A stretch of DNA of 64,000 nucleotides from JAJDTR01 sp965220415 (GCA_965220415.1 OZ244829.1:4960001-5024000); one strand, 5' to 3'; counted from the first letter of the stretch, positions 52,984-61,922 are shown. Made by a program: numbers and translations. Notes: generated from the letters alone by a model not told the origin.

Positions 52984-54408
52984 TTATGGAACGCGTTGAG
53001 GTCCTGAGGAATAAGTCAGACGGAGAAATCTCCTAGTCTTATTGCTAACTTTGCACTTGTCACTTGTGCGGTGTCCAATGACCCACAAAATCTCATCCCC
53101 AGAAACAAGAATAGGTACGCACTTGCGCATTCGTTGAGGTATTTTTGCGTCGATCAAGATATCTTTTACTTTTTTTGTTCCTTTCATTCCGAATGGTTGG
53201 AATCTATCTCCCGCCCGCCGACTTCGGATTTTGAGCGGCAATTGAATCTGATCGACATCAAACACGGCTTGAAATTTGCCATCAGTTACGTAGGAGGTTC
53301 CGTCGCTTGATGCCTCAGAAATGATAGAAGTCATTACTGCATTTAACGCCGGAAAGTTGTTATCTCCCGGAACAGCAACGTGGTACTCGAATTCGTCAAT
53401 CTCGCTTATGGCGCGTTGGATAATTAGCTGATTATACGCTCTTAGAAATTCCAAATTGTTGGGAAGATTGAGTTGCCGGTTGGGAGATTTACTCTCGCTT
53501 AATTGTAGCATGGATTCAGAATGATTGAAAGCTAACTCTTTCATGTTCCCTTGTGTCTGACAGACGGCTAGGCGGAGGATGCGCCGACGCAGCGCAGGGT
53601 GGTGTCGGAGAAACGTCAATCGATCTAATATTACTACATCATGTGTGGCCGGCTCTACGAGGCATACGTCAAGCGCTTTGCGGGCTACGTCCTCAAGATA
53701 GTCCGATTCAGCCCGCAGCAACTCGGAGTTCTGAACCAATGTGTTCTGAATATTGCGATTATAATTGCATTTCAGAAGCGGGAGAAGATCCAGCCGAATC
53801 CGATTGCGCAGATAATTTCTGTCCCAGTTGGTTGAGTCTTCGCAAGGGTGCAAATCTTGTTCGGCGACAAATTCTTCGATTTCCGTCCGAGAAAAATCAA
53901 GCAGCGGGCGGATGAATTTTCCATCTCGAATAGGCAGTATGCCTCTCAAGCCCGTAAGCGCGGCTCCTCGTATTAGATTCATCAACACTGTTTCTGCTTG
54001 ATCGCTACGATGGTGTCCGAGCGCGACCTTTGTTGCTCCGATCTCCTTTGATACAGATTCAAAGAAATCATATCGTGCCGTACGGGCTATTGCTTCGATT
54101 GATTGTCCCCGCTGTCTTACCAAGGATGGTATGTCACTCTTGTTAATTGTGAACGGCAGTTTCAGGGAGTTAACGTATCGCTCTACAAATTCGGCGTCCG
54201 AAGCCGAATCTGAACGTAATTGGTGATCTAGGTGAGCGATGTGAAGTTGGCAATCAAGCTGGGGGCGTAGTTCGTAGAGTGCAACGAGAAGAGCAAGAGA
54301 ATCAACTCCGCCGGAGAAACCGATAACGACTGTTTCACCTGAACGAATCATATCATGCTGCAGAATGTAGCGGTGGGTTCGCTGTAGAAAACGAGAAGAT
54401 ATGCTCAT
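52984..54408 (-). CDS. tilS: tRNA(Ile)-lysidine synthetase
   Basis: 474 residues. Converts C34 of the CAU-anticodon isoleucine tRNA to lysidine. PP-loop VIGFSGGVDSLALLVALYEL; LGHHRSDQAETVLMNLIRGA; FIRPLLDFSRTEIEEFV; TilS substrate-binding and C-terminal domains (RRAGDRFQPFGMKGTKKVKD, ILIDAKIPQRMR). Eighty bp upstream is a CAU-anticodon tRNA gene that may be its substrate; a terminator lies between them. Confidence 0.95.
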   Translation of the reverse strand: MSISSRFLQRTHRYILQHDMIRSGETVVIGFSGGVDSLALLVALYELRPQLDCQLHIAHLDHQLRSDSASDAEFVERYVNSLKLPFTINKSDIPSLVRQRGQSIEAIARTARYDFFESVSKEIGATKVALGHHRSDQAETVLMNLIRGAALTGLRGILPIRDGKFIRPLLDFSRTEIEEFVAEQDLHPCEDSTNWDRNYLRNRIRLDLLPLLKCNYNRNIQNTLVQNSELLRAESDYLEDVARKALDVCLVEPATHDVVILDRLTFLRHHPALRRRILRLAVCQTQGNMKELAFNHSESMLQLSESKSPNRQLNLPNNLEFLRAYNQLIIQRAISEIDEFEYHVAVPGDNNFPALNAVMTSIISEASSDGTSYVTDGKFQAVFDVDQIQLPLKIRSRRAGDRFQPFGMKGTKKVKDILIDAKIPQRMRKCVPILVSGDEILWVIGHRTSDKCKVSNKTRRFLRLTYSSGPQRVP

Positions 54409-54441
54409 GCCATATCTCCATAAAGGGCGCTAAACAGGCAT

Positions 54442-54463
54442 AAAAAAAGCCGCTTGCAGCGGC
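54442..54463 (-). terminator. Terminator of the tRNA cluster
   Basis: On the minus strand GCCGC-TGCAA-GCGGC (54463-54449) is followed by seven T (54448-54442). It ends the Leu-fMet-CAU tRNA transcript just before tilS. Confidence 0.75.
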
Positions 54464-54487
54464 GAAAAAAAATGAAAGGGTGTAAAA

Positions 54488-54559
54488 TGCCGGTGCGGAG
54501 AGTTGAACTCCGGACAGCACGATTATGAGTCGTGTGCTCTACCACTGAGCTACACCGGC
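54488..54559 (-). tRNA. tRNA with CAU anticodon (elongator Met or Ile2)
   Basis: 72 nt, acceptor GCCGGTG/CACCGGC, discriminator A, U8-A9, anticodon loop CTCATAA closed by CACGA/TCGTG, T arm CGGAG-TTCAACT-CTCCG. CCA is not encoded. The identity of elongator Met versus lysidine-modified Ile is not decidable from these bases. The position next to tilS is suggestive. Confidence 0.92.
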
Positions 54560-54608
54560 AGAATATGAAAAAGGGAAACGTGCAGCGAAACACGTTTCCC
54601 ATATTGAA

Positions 54609-54685
54609 TGGTTGCAGGGGTGGGATTTGAACCCACGTCCTCTGGGTTATGAGCCCAACGAGCTACCAGACTGCTCCACCCTGCG
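54609..54685 (-). tRNA. Initiator tRNA-fMet (CAU)
   Basis: 77 nt including encoded CCA. The unpaired first base C1-A72, the D-arm GGAGCAGTCTGGTAGCTC and the three G-C pairs GGG-CTCATAA-CCC of the anticodon stem are the initiator hallmarks. Confidence 0.95.
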
Positions 54686-54702
54686 TCAAGACGGGTATGG
54701 AA

Positions 54703-54791
54703 TGGTGGTCGAGGAGGGACTCGAACCCTCACACCTTTTTACAGGCGATGGATTTTAAGTCCATTGTGTCTACCGATTCCACCACTCGACC
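54703..54791 (-). tRNA. tRNA-Leu (UAA)
   Basis: 89 nt including encoded CCA. Acceptor GGTCGAG/CTCGACC, D-arm TGGTGGAATCGGTAGACAC, anticodon loop CTTAAAA, a long class II variable arm (CGCCTGTAAAAAGGTGT), T arm GAGGG-TTCGAGT-CCCTC. Confidence 0.95.
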
Positions 54792-55007
54792 CCGGTGCAG
54801 GATCCAACTGATTGTCTCGCGTTCAAAGGAGACACAGTAGTATATAATATTATACACCTCTTGTATTTGTCAAGTTTTTTTGAATCATACCTGTCTTTCG
54901 TAATTTATCCTTGACCAATCAAGTATCTTGATGTAATTTTGTGTAAACTCAGATGAAGTTGCCAAGAACTCGTACTATATTGCGCTCCGGACCGACTAGC
55001 CGGCTTT

Positions 55008-55481
55008 CTATTCGATGTCAAATGCTTGAATAACTTCATTTGCCAAAAGGCTGCGTGAGATAGTTTCAATAGTGTTCAGATCCAAGTTTCCGAATATCCA
55101 ATATTTTTGCCCCGTTTGCGCAGCGCATACGCCGTTTATTCCCAAGTCGTGGATTCCCTTAATGACGCTCTCGCCAACGGTATCGGTTACTCCTGGCTTG
55201 AATCGGACTTCGACTGTCCGCACGCCCGTTTCCGAAGTTGATGATGCTGAACAACCGTCGAACCTCTGGTAGGAATAATCTTGGGTCACTGGGTCGGCGA
55301 GGAGTTCAGAGCACATTCGATTGACTTCTCGAACCTGAAATTCGCCTTCGATCCAATAAACTTTTGCTGTTTGAATTAAATCAACGCCGCTGATTCCGAG
55401 ATCTGTAATATCTTCTAGTATCCCCTGTCCAGTGGCGTCGGGAATATTGGGTTTGTAGCGAACTTCAATCTTCCATTTCAT
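55008..55481 (-). CDS. Tandem PurS-domain protein (FGAM synthase small subunit)
   Basis: 157 residues made of two ~78-residue PurS-like domains: IEVRYKPNIPDATGQGILED (2-~75) and VEVRFKPGVTDTVGESVIKG (~88-155), each followed by a DLGI.GV turn. PurS dimers bridge PurL and PurQ in purine synthesis; a tandem copy would be a covalent dimer. No purL or purQ nearby. The linker is Ser-rich (FDGCSASSTSETG). An alternative is a PurS-like regulatory domain protein. Confidence 0.8.
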   Translation of the reverse strand: MKWKIEVRYKPNIPDATGQGILEDITDLGISGVDLIQTAKVYWIEGEFQVREVNRMCSELLADPVTQDYSYQRFDGCSASSTSETGVRTVEVRFKPGVTDTVGESVIKGIHDLGINGVCAAQTGQKYWIFGNLDLNTIETISRSLLANEVIQAFDIE

Positions 55482-55513
55482 TTTCTGAATCCCCTACGTT
55501 CCAGGAGTAAATT

Positions 55514-55777
55514 ATGCCAACAGAAGAAGCGAGTGCGCGGACACTCATGCTCATTGTCAGTGTCATCGGATTAGTCTTTGCGATTGTCATGGTAATCTTA
55601 TTTTTTAACGCTGCTCCGGCAAGATCGAACATTCCCGCCCACCGTGAATCAACGGCCCCCTCCGCCTGTTTGGAATGTCATCTCGTTGGAACGGAAGAGT
55701 CACCCACCATGCCGCACCTCAACCTCGGCAATTGTATACTTTGCCACGGGCTAGCGGACTCTACGCCGAAGCCGTGA
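55514..55777 (+). CDS. Small membrane-anchored diheme c-type cytochrome
   Basis: 87 residues. One N-terminal membrane helix (LMLIVSVIGLVFAIVMVILF), then a short periplasmic part with two CxxCH heme motifs, CLECH (~52) and CILCH (~74). The spacing MPHLNLGNCILCH resembles NapB/NapC-related electron carriers. Divergent from the PurS gene. Partner oxidoreductase not in the window. Confidence 0.75.
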   Translation: MPTEEASARTLMLIVSVIGLVFAIVMVILFFNAAPARSNIPAHRESTAPSACLECHLVGTEESPTMPHLNLGNCILCHGLADSTPKP

Positions 55778-56146
55778 ATCAAAACGAAAGCGGATTTTCC
55801 CTCATTCATAAGCAAGTTTTAATATAAAAGTTTATCTTCCGCATCGACTGGGAAGAATGGGATTGGAAGGATGGAAGTGGGAAAGGTTGGAAGATTTCTT
55901 TTCACGCCATTCTCAATCCTCCGATACGAAAGACTCGGAACTTAATGGTTGCATAAGAACCTGCTGGATTTGCCAATCCAGCGGGAGCGGTTGGGGCCTA
56001 GATTGACATGTAGGTTTTTTCTTGGAAGTTGCTTACTTGTACTTTGGAGAAAAGATGTTCAAGATACGTCTGCCGGACAATTCTCAAGATGGGGACAAAC
56101 CGGTTTCATCAACAGTTACCACAATTGCCTGTGTTACTACTAAGTT
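55778..56146. repeat. Intergenic with short repeats
   Basis: No gene. ~55863-55902 repeats the GGAAGGATGGAAG... string of 37024. GCTGGATTTGCCAATCCAGC (~55962-55981) is the hairpin also found inside the element at 39012-39181. Confidence 0.45.
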
Positions 56147-56935
56147 TTATTGAAGAAATTCGCCGGGAATGCGGGAGCCGGGATAGTCCTGATCCGCCAC
56201 CCTATTGAGAATAACCTCGGGAATCTCGCCATCCCAGTACGGAGGTACGTTAATCGTCGGCCGACTGTGCCATGCCAAAATTAGGGTTCTTCTTTGATTT
56301 GTCAGATTCCGTCGCGCCGAGTGAAGGATTCGGGAATCCGCTAAGACAAGCGAACCGGCGGATACGCATACATCGACCTGCCCCGGTTGATCACTAAACA
56401 TGATTGGATGGTCTTCTTCAATGAATCGAGCTCCCTGTTCGTGGGCAGGAACAAGTCGATCGTGAAGCGGGATTCGCTTAAGATGGGTGCCAGGGATTAC
56501 CTTGAGGCAGCCATTTTCAATTGTTGTATCATTTAAATAGTAAGACACAAACATTGTCTGCGGCCATGGAGAGCAACTAATCGGATCGTTCCATCGCATC
56601 CAATCCTGGTGCCAATACAGCGCCGGTTCCCTCGGATCCTTCGTGAGGATAATCACGCCGCCGTTGCTAACAAAATCCCCAAATCCAAGTTGTTCGAGTG
56701 CTTGACGTGAGGGTACCCAGTCTAGCAATTTCTGAATGATGGTGTTGTCTGACCCACGCACGTTTACATGTTGCCCCTGATATCTCACGTCCGGATGGGG
56801 CTCGTGTGCGTCAATTAGCCGCTCAGTTTCTTCGCGGAGTTGATGTAGAAAGTCTTTGGTCAGAATATCATCTATCACGCAGTAACCATCACGTGTCATC
56901 TGTTCCCTTGTTTGGATAGCTGTCGTCGGTGTCAT
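56147..56935 (-). CDS. Phytanoyl-CoA dioxygenase (PhyH) family protein
   Basis: 262 residues, AAGGAGG 6 nt before ATG. Fe(II)/2-oxoglutarate-dependent oxygenase: ALYWHQDWMRWNDP holds the HxD iron ligands, YYLNDTTIENGCLKVIPGTH the core strand, and LADSRILHSARRNLTNQRRT the distal His and the Arg that binds 2-oxoglutarate. This family is greatly expanded in Poribacteria. Substrate unknown. The start overlaps the stop of a 67-residue ORF (ATGA). Confidence 0.92.
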   Translation of the reverse strand: MTPTTAIQTREQMTRDGYCVIDDILTKDFLHQLREETERLIDAHEPHPDVRYQGQHVNVRGSDNTIIQKLLDWVPSRQALEQLGFGDFVSNGGVIILTKDPREPALYWHQDWMRWNDPISCSPWPQTMFVSYYLNDTTIENGCLKVIPGTHLKRIPLHDRLVPAHEQGARFIEEDHPIMFSDQPGQVDVCVSAGSLVLADSRILHSARRNLTNQRRTLILAWHSRPTINVPPYWDGEIPEVILNRVADQDYPGSRIPGEFLQ

Positions 56936-57135
56936 ACGGTACCTCCTTGGATTAATGGCTCAACAAGGCAATTACTGGTCGGCTCTTTAGATGTAACAAT
57001 CGAGCCTGCACATGAGAAATTCGGAGCAAACTGCAAACGCTGAAATTTAGTCTGAACGGCTTTTGAGAGCGTCTCTGCGGACATTGTCTTGGCTGGACCG
57101 GGCACCACGTCAAGAAGTACATGCTCATTCGCCAA
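56932..57135 (-). CDS. Small ORF coupled to PhyH gene, unrecognised
   Basis: 67 residues (MANEHVLLDVVPGPAKTMSA ... LIQGGTV). Its TGA overlaps the PhyH ATG and its last codons contain the PhyH RBS. No RBS of its own is obvious and no family is recognised. It may be a leader ORF or the remnant of a larger gene. Confidence 0.3.
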   Translation of the reverse strand: MANEHVLLDVVPGPAKTMSAETLSKAVQTKFQRLQFAPNFSCAGSIVTSKEPTSNCLVEPLIQGGTV

Positions 57136-57152
57136 GGTTCGAATCAGTAGTC

Positions 57153-57222
57153 GACCGACAGGGTGTTTCTGTCGGTCTATGGTTTTTTCAGTGTTCTCGC
57201 GAATCGAATCCGCCAGAACACT
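57153..57222. promoter_or_regulatory. Two adjacent perfect inverted repeats
   Basis: GACCGACAG (57153-57161) with CTGTCGGTC (57169-57177), followed by TATGGTTTTTT (terminator-like on the plus strand). Then AGTGTTCT (57190-57197) with AGAACACT (57215-57222). The first stem shares CCGACAG/CTGTCGG with the BMC leader at 31154. On the minus strand these sit upstream of the PhyH gene. Confidence 0.4.
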
Positions 57223-57457
57223 TTCTTGTTTGACGTTCTAATCAAATTCCGAAATGCCTATAGCCATTTCTCGTTTTACCTGTTGGGATTAGGCTGCAAG
57301 TTTTCAACACGAATCTCACCTTGAAGAAATAGCGAAAATTTATGGAATTTATACTTTCCGTTGGGTATTATTGCGCTTTCTTTTCCAGTGATAATTGGTT
57401 CTAATAGGACTTACGTAGCACCGGCACGTCGGGAATCGGAGTTCCCTCGCACAAGGG

Positions 57458-57481
57458 TCGCGACCTGGAGATCGCTCCTAC
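57458..57481 (+). repeat. 24-bp dispersed imperfect palindrome
   Basis: TCGCGACCTGGAGATCGC then TCCTAC. Identical copies at 1813-1836, 5654-5677 (inside the LRR gene) and 12921-12944, all in plus orientation. The rest of 57223-57514 holds no gene. Confidence 0.85.
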
Positions 57482-57514
57482 AGAAGACGCAATTTCTGAC
57501 AGCGCGGAGTATAG

Positions 57515-58405
57515 TTACAAAGATCGGTCTCCCAACTTTGCTGAAATTGCTACCCATTCCTCGTCCTGCTCAATGTCTATAGGAGACAATTGATGCAGTT
57601 TCAATGCCTTCACAACTTGCGCGGCTTCTTGTTTCATGATTCCCGATAATATAACCACGCCGCGTGCGTTCAGAAATCGTGAAAATTTGGGTATCATCGG
57701 AAGCAAGACCTTTGTCAAAATATTGGCTATGATAACATCATACTTGCCAGAACATACATCAAGTCCGTTTCCAGCTTGAAGGTGGATAACCGACTCAACA
57801 TCGTTTAGCCGGAAATTATTGGAGGCGACCGGAAGTGTGGTCTCATCCAGATCAACCGCATCAATACTGCTTGCTCCAAGTTTGGCTGCGGCAACTGACA
57901 AAATACCGGAACCTGTGCCTATGTCTGCCAGTATTTCATTACCCTTGATGGTCTTCTCAAGCAGGAGGATTGATAAACGGGTAGTTGGATGCTGTCCCGT
58001 GCCAAAAGCCATGCCAGGATCTAGACGGATTAGAACTTCGGAGGGCTTGGGCACGATTTCAATCCACGTCGGAGCAACGACGATACAATCGCCAATTTTC
58101 TGAGGAGAAAATGAGGAACGCCACTCTTCTGCCCAGTCCGCTTCTTGGATAGCTTTCAGCGAAACTGATGACCGTCCAGCCGGAATACCCCATTCTGGAA
58201 GCTCGTCGAGGAATTGCTGTACCTTCTGAAGGCGGTCACCGACCAGATCGTCCATCGGAAAGTAGGTGACAAGTGTGGCAGATGAGGAGGTAGGTGTTTG
58301 GGGATCTCGAATCTCAACGCCAAGAGCGTTCAAATCAAACAGTCGATTCGCAACAGCTTCCGAGGCTTCTTGGGAGATTGTCACGGTAACTTGCGCCCAT
58401 TTCAT
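57515..58405 (-). CDS. prmA: Ribosomal protein L11 methyltransferase
   Basis: 296 residues. N-terminal substrate-recognition domain to ~110; Rossmann methyltransferase with RLDPGMAFGTGQHPTTRLSI (PrmA hallmark), ADIGTGSGILSVAAAKLGAS (motif I) and DVIIANILTKVLLP (catalytic NxL). Trimethylates L11. A MITE-like element starts 11 bp upstream of its start codon. Confidence 0.95.
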   Translation of the reverse strand: MKWAQVTVTISQEASEAVANRLFDLNALGVEIRDPQTPTSSSATLVTYFPMDDLVGDRLQKVQQFLDELPEWGIPAGRSSVSLKAIQEADWAEEWRSSFSPQKIGDCIVVAPTWIEIVPKPSEVLIRLDPGMAFGTGQHPTTRLSILLLEKTIKGNEILADIGTGSGILSVAAAKLGASSIDAVDLDETTLPVASNNFRLNDVESVIHLQAGNGLDVCSGKYDVIIANILTKVLLPMIPKFSRFLNARGVVILSGIMKQEAAQVVKALKLHQLSPIDIEQDEEWVAISAKLGDRSL

Positions 58406-58416
58406 ATTAAACTAAC

Positions 58417-58773
58417 GTAATTGTTTAGTTCAGCCAAAACGAGTGGCAATATTAGTTCGGCAGTGTATCGCGCCTGACTATCGGCAGCGGGGCATTCTTG
58501 GATTATATGTAGGAGGGGCATCTTGCCCCGATATTCCGCGTTCACGATGAATCAACTCCCTAAACAACTATGCAATGAAAATCCACTTTCGGTAGGAAAT
58601 CGCTCCTACACCGGGGCAATGGGGATCTCTATCGCGGTCGCTTTTCGCTCCCTTGATCCCCTACCACAAGGGATATCGATCGCATGTTGGGTACATGAGA
58701 GAAATTGCCATCGCTCGTGGAATAAAGGGTGCGCTTTGTATTCGCCGCAAGGAGTCAATGGACTAAACTATTC
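58417..58773. mobile_element. MITE-like element with GTAATTGTTTAGT terminus
   Basis: Left end GTAATTGTTTAGT, right end ACTAAACTATTC, ~357 bp. Matches 9604-9995 along its length apart from indels, for example GCGCCTGACTATCGGCAGCG, CGGTAGGAAATCGCTCCTAC and CACAAGGGATATCG. No ORF. Confidence 0.8.
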
Positions 58774-58854
58774 TATTACAAACTAACGAATCAGAACCAA
58801 TCAGTTGGGACCGAACACAAAGCATAAGGTTACGAGGGGTGCTATTGCCCCAAG

Positions 58855-60000
58855 CTATTTGTGCTTGTCATCTTCGTCATGGTGACGGTGGAATAGTTTG
58901 TCGAAGAAACCGCCGTTTTCGTGCTCGGGATGTTCTTGTTCACCGCGCATAGAAGCGAATTTCGACAACATCTCTCGCTCTTCGGATGTTAGTCTGGTTG
59001 GTGTTTGGATGCGGACTTGAACAATCAGATCGCCGGATCCGTAATGGTTGTAGTAGGGAATGCCTTTTCCACGTAGGCGAAACTGTTCGCCATATTGAGT
59101 TTCCGGCGGTATGGTTAATTTTTCGGTCCCGTCCACGGTGGGAACTTCAATTTCTGCGCCTAGAGCGGCTTGCACAAAGGAGATTCTGGCTGATGTAATC
59201 AGATTGTTTTCTTCCCGAGTGAAGGTGTCGTGGCGCATCACATGAATGGCGACAAACAGGTCTCCCGGGGGACCTCCGTTGGTTCCAGCTTCGCCTTCAC
59301 CGCGCAATTGGATTTTGAATCCGGTGTCAACGCCCTTGGGAATCCCAACCTTGATTTTTCGTGTCGCGCGACTGACCCCGCGTCCGTTACAGGCGCCGCA
59401 AGGATGAGTTACGACACGACCTTCACCATGGCAACGCGGGCAGGTGCGTGACATTGTAAGAAATCCTTGAGAATGCGTAACTTGCCCGCGTCCACGGCAG
59501 TCCGGGCAGGTTTCAGGTCGAAATCCCACTTCAGCACCGTTACCATTGCATCTTGTACAGGTCTCAAGTCGAGGAACTTCGATAGTGGTAGTTTTTCCAT
59601 GGATAACGTCCTCAAGAGAAATCTCCAAATCGTACTGTAAGCTCCGACCACGCCTCGGTCCGGTCCTTCGCCTCGAACTTCCAAATCCAAACGCATCGCC
59701 GAGATCTCCAAAAATGTCTCCGACGATGTCCTCAAAGTTGCCGAAATCAAAGCCTGCGCCACCAGTCATTCCCTCAAGACCTGCGTGGCCAAATTGGTCG
59801 TACCGACCACGTTTGTCAGAGTCGCGCAGAACCTCGTAGGCTTCGGTTGCTTCTTTGAAGCTATCTTCGGCGTCCTTGTTTCCGGGGTTCTTGTCAGGGT
59901 GATATTTGATAGCAAGCTTGCGATATGCTTTTTTTATTTCGTCTTCGGTTGCATTGCGGCCCACGCTCAAGACTTCGTAATAGTCACGCTTTTGCGGCAT
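58855..60000 (-). CDS. dnaJ: Chaperone protein DnaJ
   Basis: 381 residues. J domain with KYHPDKNPGNKDAEDSF (HPD), Gly/Phe region (~75-120), four CxxCxGxG zinc repeats (CTRCNGNG, CPDCRGRG, CPRCHGEG, CGACNGRG; ~145-215), then the substrate-binding C-terminal domains. A His-rich tail (FHRHHDEDDKHK) is unusual. Third gene of the hrcA-grpE-dnaJ operon; dnaK is not in the window. Confidence 0.97.
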   Translation of the reverse strand: MPQKRDYYEVLSVGRNATEDEIKKAYRKLAIKYHPDKNPGNKDAEDSFKEATEAYEVLRDSDKRGRYDQFGHAGLEGMTGGAGFDFGNFEDIVGDIFGDLGDAFGFGSSRRRTGPRRGRSLQYDLEISLEDVIHGKTTTIEVPRLETCTRCNGNGAEVGFRPETCPDCRGRGQVTHSQGFLTMSRTCPRCHGEGRVVTHPCGACNGRGVSRATRKIKVGIPKGVDTGFKIQLRGEGEAGTNGGPPGDLFVAIHVMRHDTFTREENNLITSARISFVQAALGAEIEVPTVDGTEKLTIPPETQYGEQFRLRGKGIPYYNHYGSGDLIVQVRIQTPTRLTSEEREMLSKFASMRGEQEHPEHENGGFFDKLFHRHHDEDDKHK

Positions 60001-60062
60001 GCTGTGTTCCCTTTCTCTTATCAGCGTAGATGGTATCCCGCTCCATCGTATTCCTCAGCCGA

Positions 60063-60776
60063 TTATTTGGAAGTCGTCTGTTCATTGGCATCATCCGGTG
60101 CATTGGCCTCTTCATCAGCGGCGACTGATTCATTCACTTTCTCAGGTTTACCCTTCGAAACTGACACCATGGAGGGGCGAACCACGCGATCATGAAGGGT
60201 GTATCCGCGCTGAAATTCTTCGATGACCGCATTCTCCGGAACCTCCTCCGATTCAACATGCATGATTGCTTCATGGCGATTTGGATCGAAGTTCTCGCCC
60301 ATAGCCTCAATTGGATTGACATTACGCCTCTGGAGCGAATCAAGAAGTTGTTTGTGAATCAACTGAATTCCCTCGCTGAGTGCATCAAAATCCTTGGATT
60401 CGTTCGTTGATTCAATCGCTCTTTCAACGCTATCAATGATTGGAATAACGTCTTTAATGACTCCTTCAACGGCGTACTTAGAGGATTCTTCCGCCCTGCG
60501 CTCTGCCCGCTTCTTGGCATTGTCGAATTCCGCAATTTTACGGAGCATCTGGTCGTATTGTTCTTGATATTCAGCTTTGAGCTTGGCGAACTCTTCCTCA
60601 ATGGACGTTGCGGTCTCCGGTTCGACACTGTCATCAGTTTGAGTTTCATTGTCCTCGTCGCCTTGTGTACCATCTTTCTTTAGCTGGTTCCTGTCGTCAG
60701 TTGGCACAGTAGTCTCCGGCGACGCTTCACCTTCCGCTTGGTCAGTCTCTACCTGCATCTCTGTGTCTTCCGACAT
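60063..60776 (-). CDS. grpE: Nucleotide exchange factor GrpE
   Basis: 237 residues from ATG 60776 (AAGGAG 6 nt upstream). A long acidic N-terminal coil, then EYQEQYDQMLRKIAEFDNAK, a coiled coil running into KRAERRAEESSKYAVEGVIK, and the beta-wing GENFDPNRHEAIMHVESEEV with YTLHDRVVRPSMVSVSKG. The exchange factor for DnaK. The tail after the wing is longer and acidic. Confidence 0.96.
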   Translation of the reverse strand: MSEDTEMQVETDQAEGEASPETTVPTDDRNQLKKDGTQGDEDNETQTDDSVEPETATSIEEEFAKLKAEYQEQYDQMLRKIAEFDNAKKRAERRAEESSKYAVEGVIKDVIPIIDSVERAIESTNESKDFDALSEGIQLIHKQLLDSLQRRNVNPIEAMGENFDPNRHEAIMHVESEEVPENAVIEEFQRGYTLHDRVVRPSMVSVSKGKPEKVNESVAADEEANAPDDANEQTTSK

Positions 60777-60792
60777 GTTAGTCTCCTTGTTT

Positions 60793-61866
60793 TCATAGAG
60801 TATGTTCAAAAACTTGGCTCATAACTTGAGCCGTAAAATCGACGATTGACACAATGCGCGGGTATTGCATCCGCGTTGGTCCAATAACCCCTATCGTTCC
60901 CATAACATCGCCGCGGCTCGTGTAACATGAATGTACAACACTACACATCTCCATCCCTTCGTAATTGTTCTCGCTACCAATTACCACCTGAATTCCAGAC
61001 GTTGGCTGCGGAAGAGAAAGCAATCCGGTAATCCTTTCTTTCTGTTCAAGTAAGCGAAACAAAGGCTCGATCTTATCGACTTGTAGAAATTCGGGTTGGC
61101 TGAAGAAATTGGATGCGCCGTCCAGATAAATGTGAATTTCCTGATTCAGCGAGAAGGTGTTCCGAGTGAATGCCGCGACCGAGTCCGACAGATAGGTGTC
61201 AAAGATTGCTTTTAGGTGCGCCGTGTCTTGAGAGATTTGCTGTATACGTTGCAAAGAAAGACCTACGAGCTTTTCATTCAAGATTCGGCTAATTCGACGA
61301 ATATCTTGGTCCGTAAGGTCTTTACTGACCGGAACAATGTGATTCTTCACAACTCCCGACGCCATCAATAAAACTGCAAGCACCTTGCCTTGATGTTTCG
61401 AGTTGTCATCATCGCCGTCTATTGGGATAAGCTCAAGTCGGCGCAAGATACTCTCATGAAGTTCCGGGGTTAGAACAAAACCGATATAATGTGAGATCTC
61501 GGACAGTATTTTGGAAGTTTGTTCAATGACGTGCTCAAAGCCACCGTCAAGTGAGGCGCATCTCTCTTGAATCAATAGTTTTTCTTTGTTGCTAAGTTCC
61601 TCTGCTTCCATCAATGAGTCGACATAGACCCTATATCCAATCTCTGTCGGCACGCGTCCTGCAGAAGGGTGAGGCTGAGTCACATAGCCAAGCTCTTCCA
61701 GATCCGCCATCGTATTCCGAATGGTCGCAGCGCTGACTCCCATACCGTATCGGCGTTCGATTGTACGGGATCCAACCGGTGCAGCCGTCTGATTGTAGCA
61801 TTCAATTATTGCTTCCAGGACTTCGCGTTTTCGGAAGTCCATTGTAGGAGTTGCCAAGGCTCTCAC
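60793..61866 (-). CDS. hrcA: Heat-inducible transcription repressor HrcA
   Basis: 357 residues from GTG 61866; ATG 61842 is the alternative, and neither has a good RBS. Winged helix MDFRKREVLEAIIECYNQTA, SAATIRNTMADLEELGYVTQ and PHPSAGRVPTEIGYRVYVDS are the HrcA signature; a GAF-like domain follows. Binds CIRCE, here 19 bp upstream, so the operon is autoregulated; GroEL normally modulates activity. Confidence 0.96.
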   Translation of the reverse strand: MRALATPTMDFRKREVLEAIIECYNQTAAPVGSRTIERRYGMGVSAATIRNTMADLEELGYVTQPHPSAGRVPTEIGYRVYVDSLMEAEELSNKEKLLIQERCASLDGGFEHVIEQTSKILSEISHYIGFVLTPELHESILRRLELIPIDGDDDNSKHQGKVLAVLLMASGVVKNHIVPVSKDLTDQDIRRISRILNEKLVGLSLQRIQQISQDTAHLKAIFDTYLSDSVAAFTRNTFSLNQEIHIYLDGASNFFSQPEFLQVDKIEPLFRLLEQKERITGLLSLPQPTSGIQVVIGSENNYEGMEMCSVVHSCYTSRGDVMGTIGVIGPTRMQYPRIVSIVDFTAQVMSQVFEHTL

Positions 61867-61884
61867 CCTAATGCAAATCAGATT

Positions 61885-61911
61885 TTAGCACTCTCCACTT
61901 GCGAGTGCTAA
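61885..61911 (-). promoter_or_regulatory. CIRCE operator
   Basis: Perfect TTAGCACTC-N9-GAGTGCTAA, the HrcA binding site, between promoter and hrcA start. Confidence 0.97.
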
Positions 61912-61922
61912 TACATTGTGCA

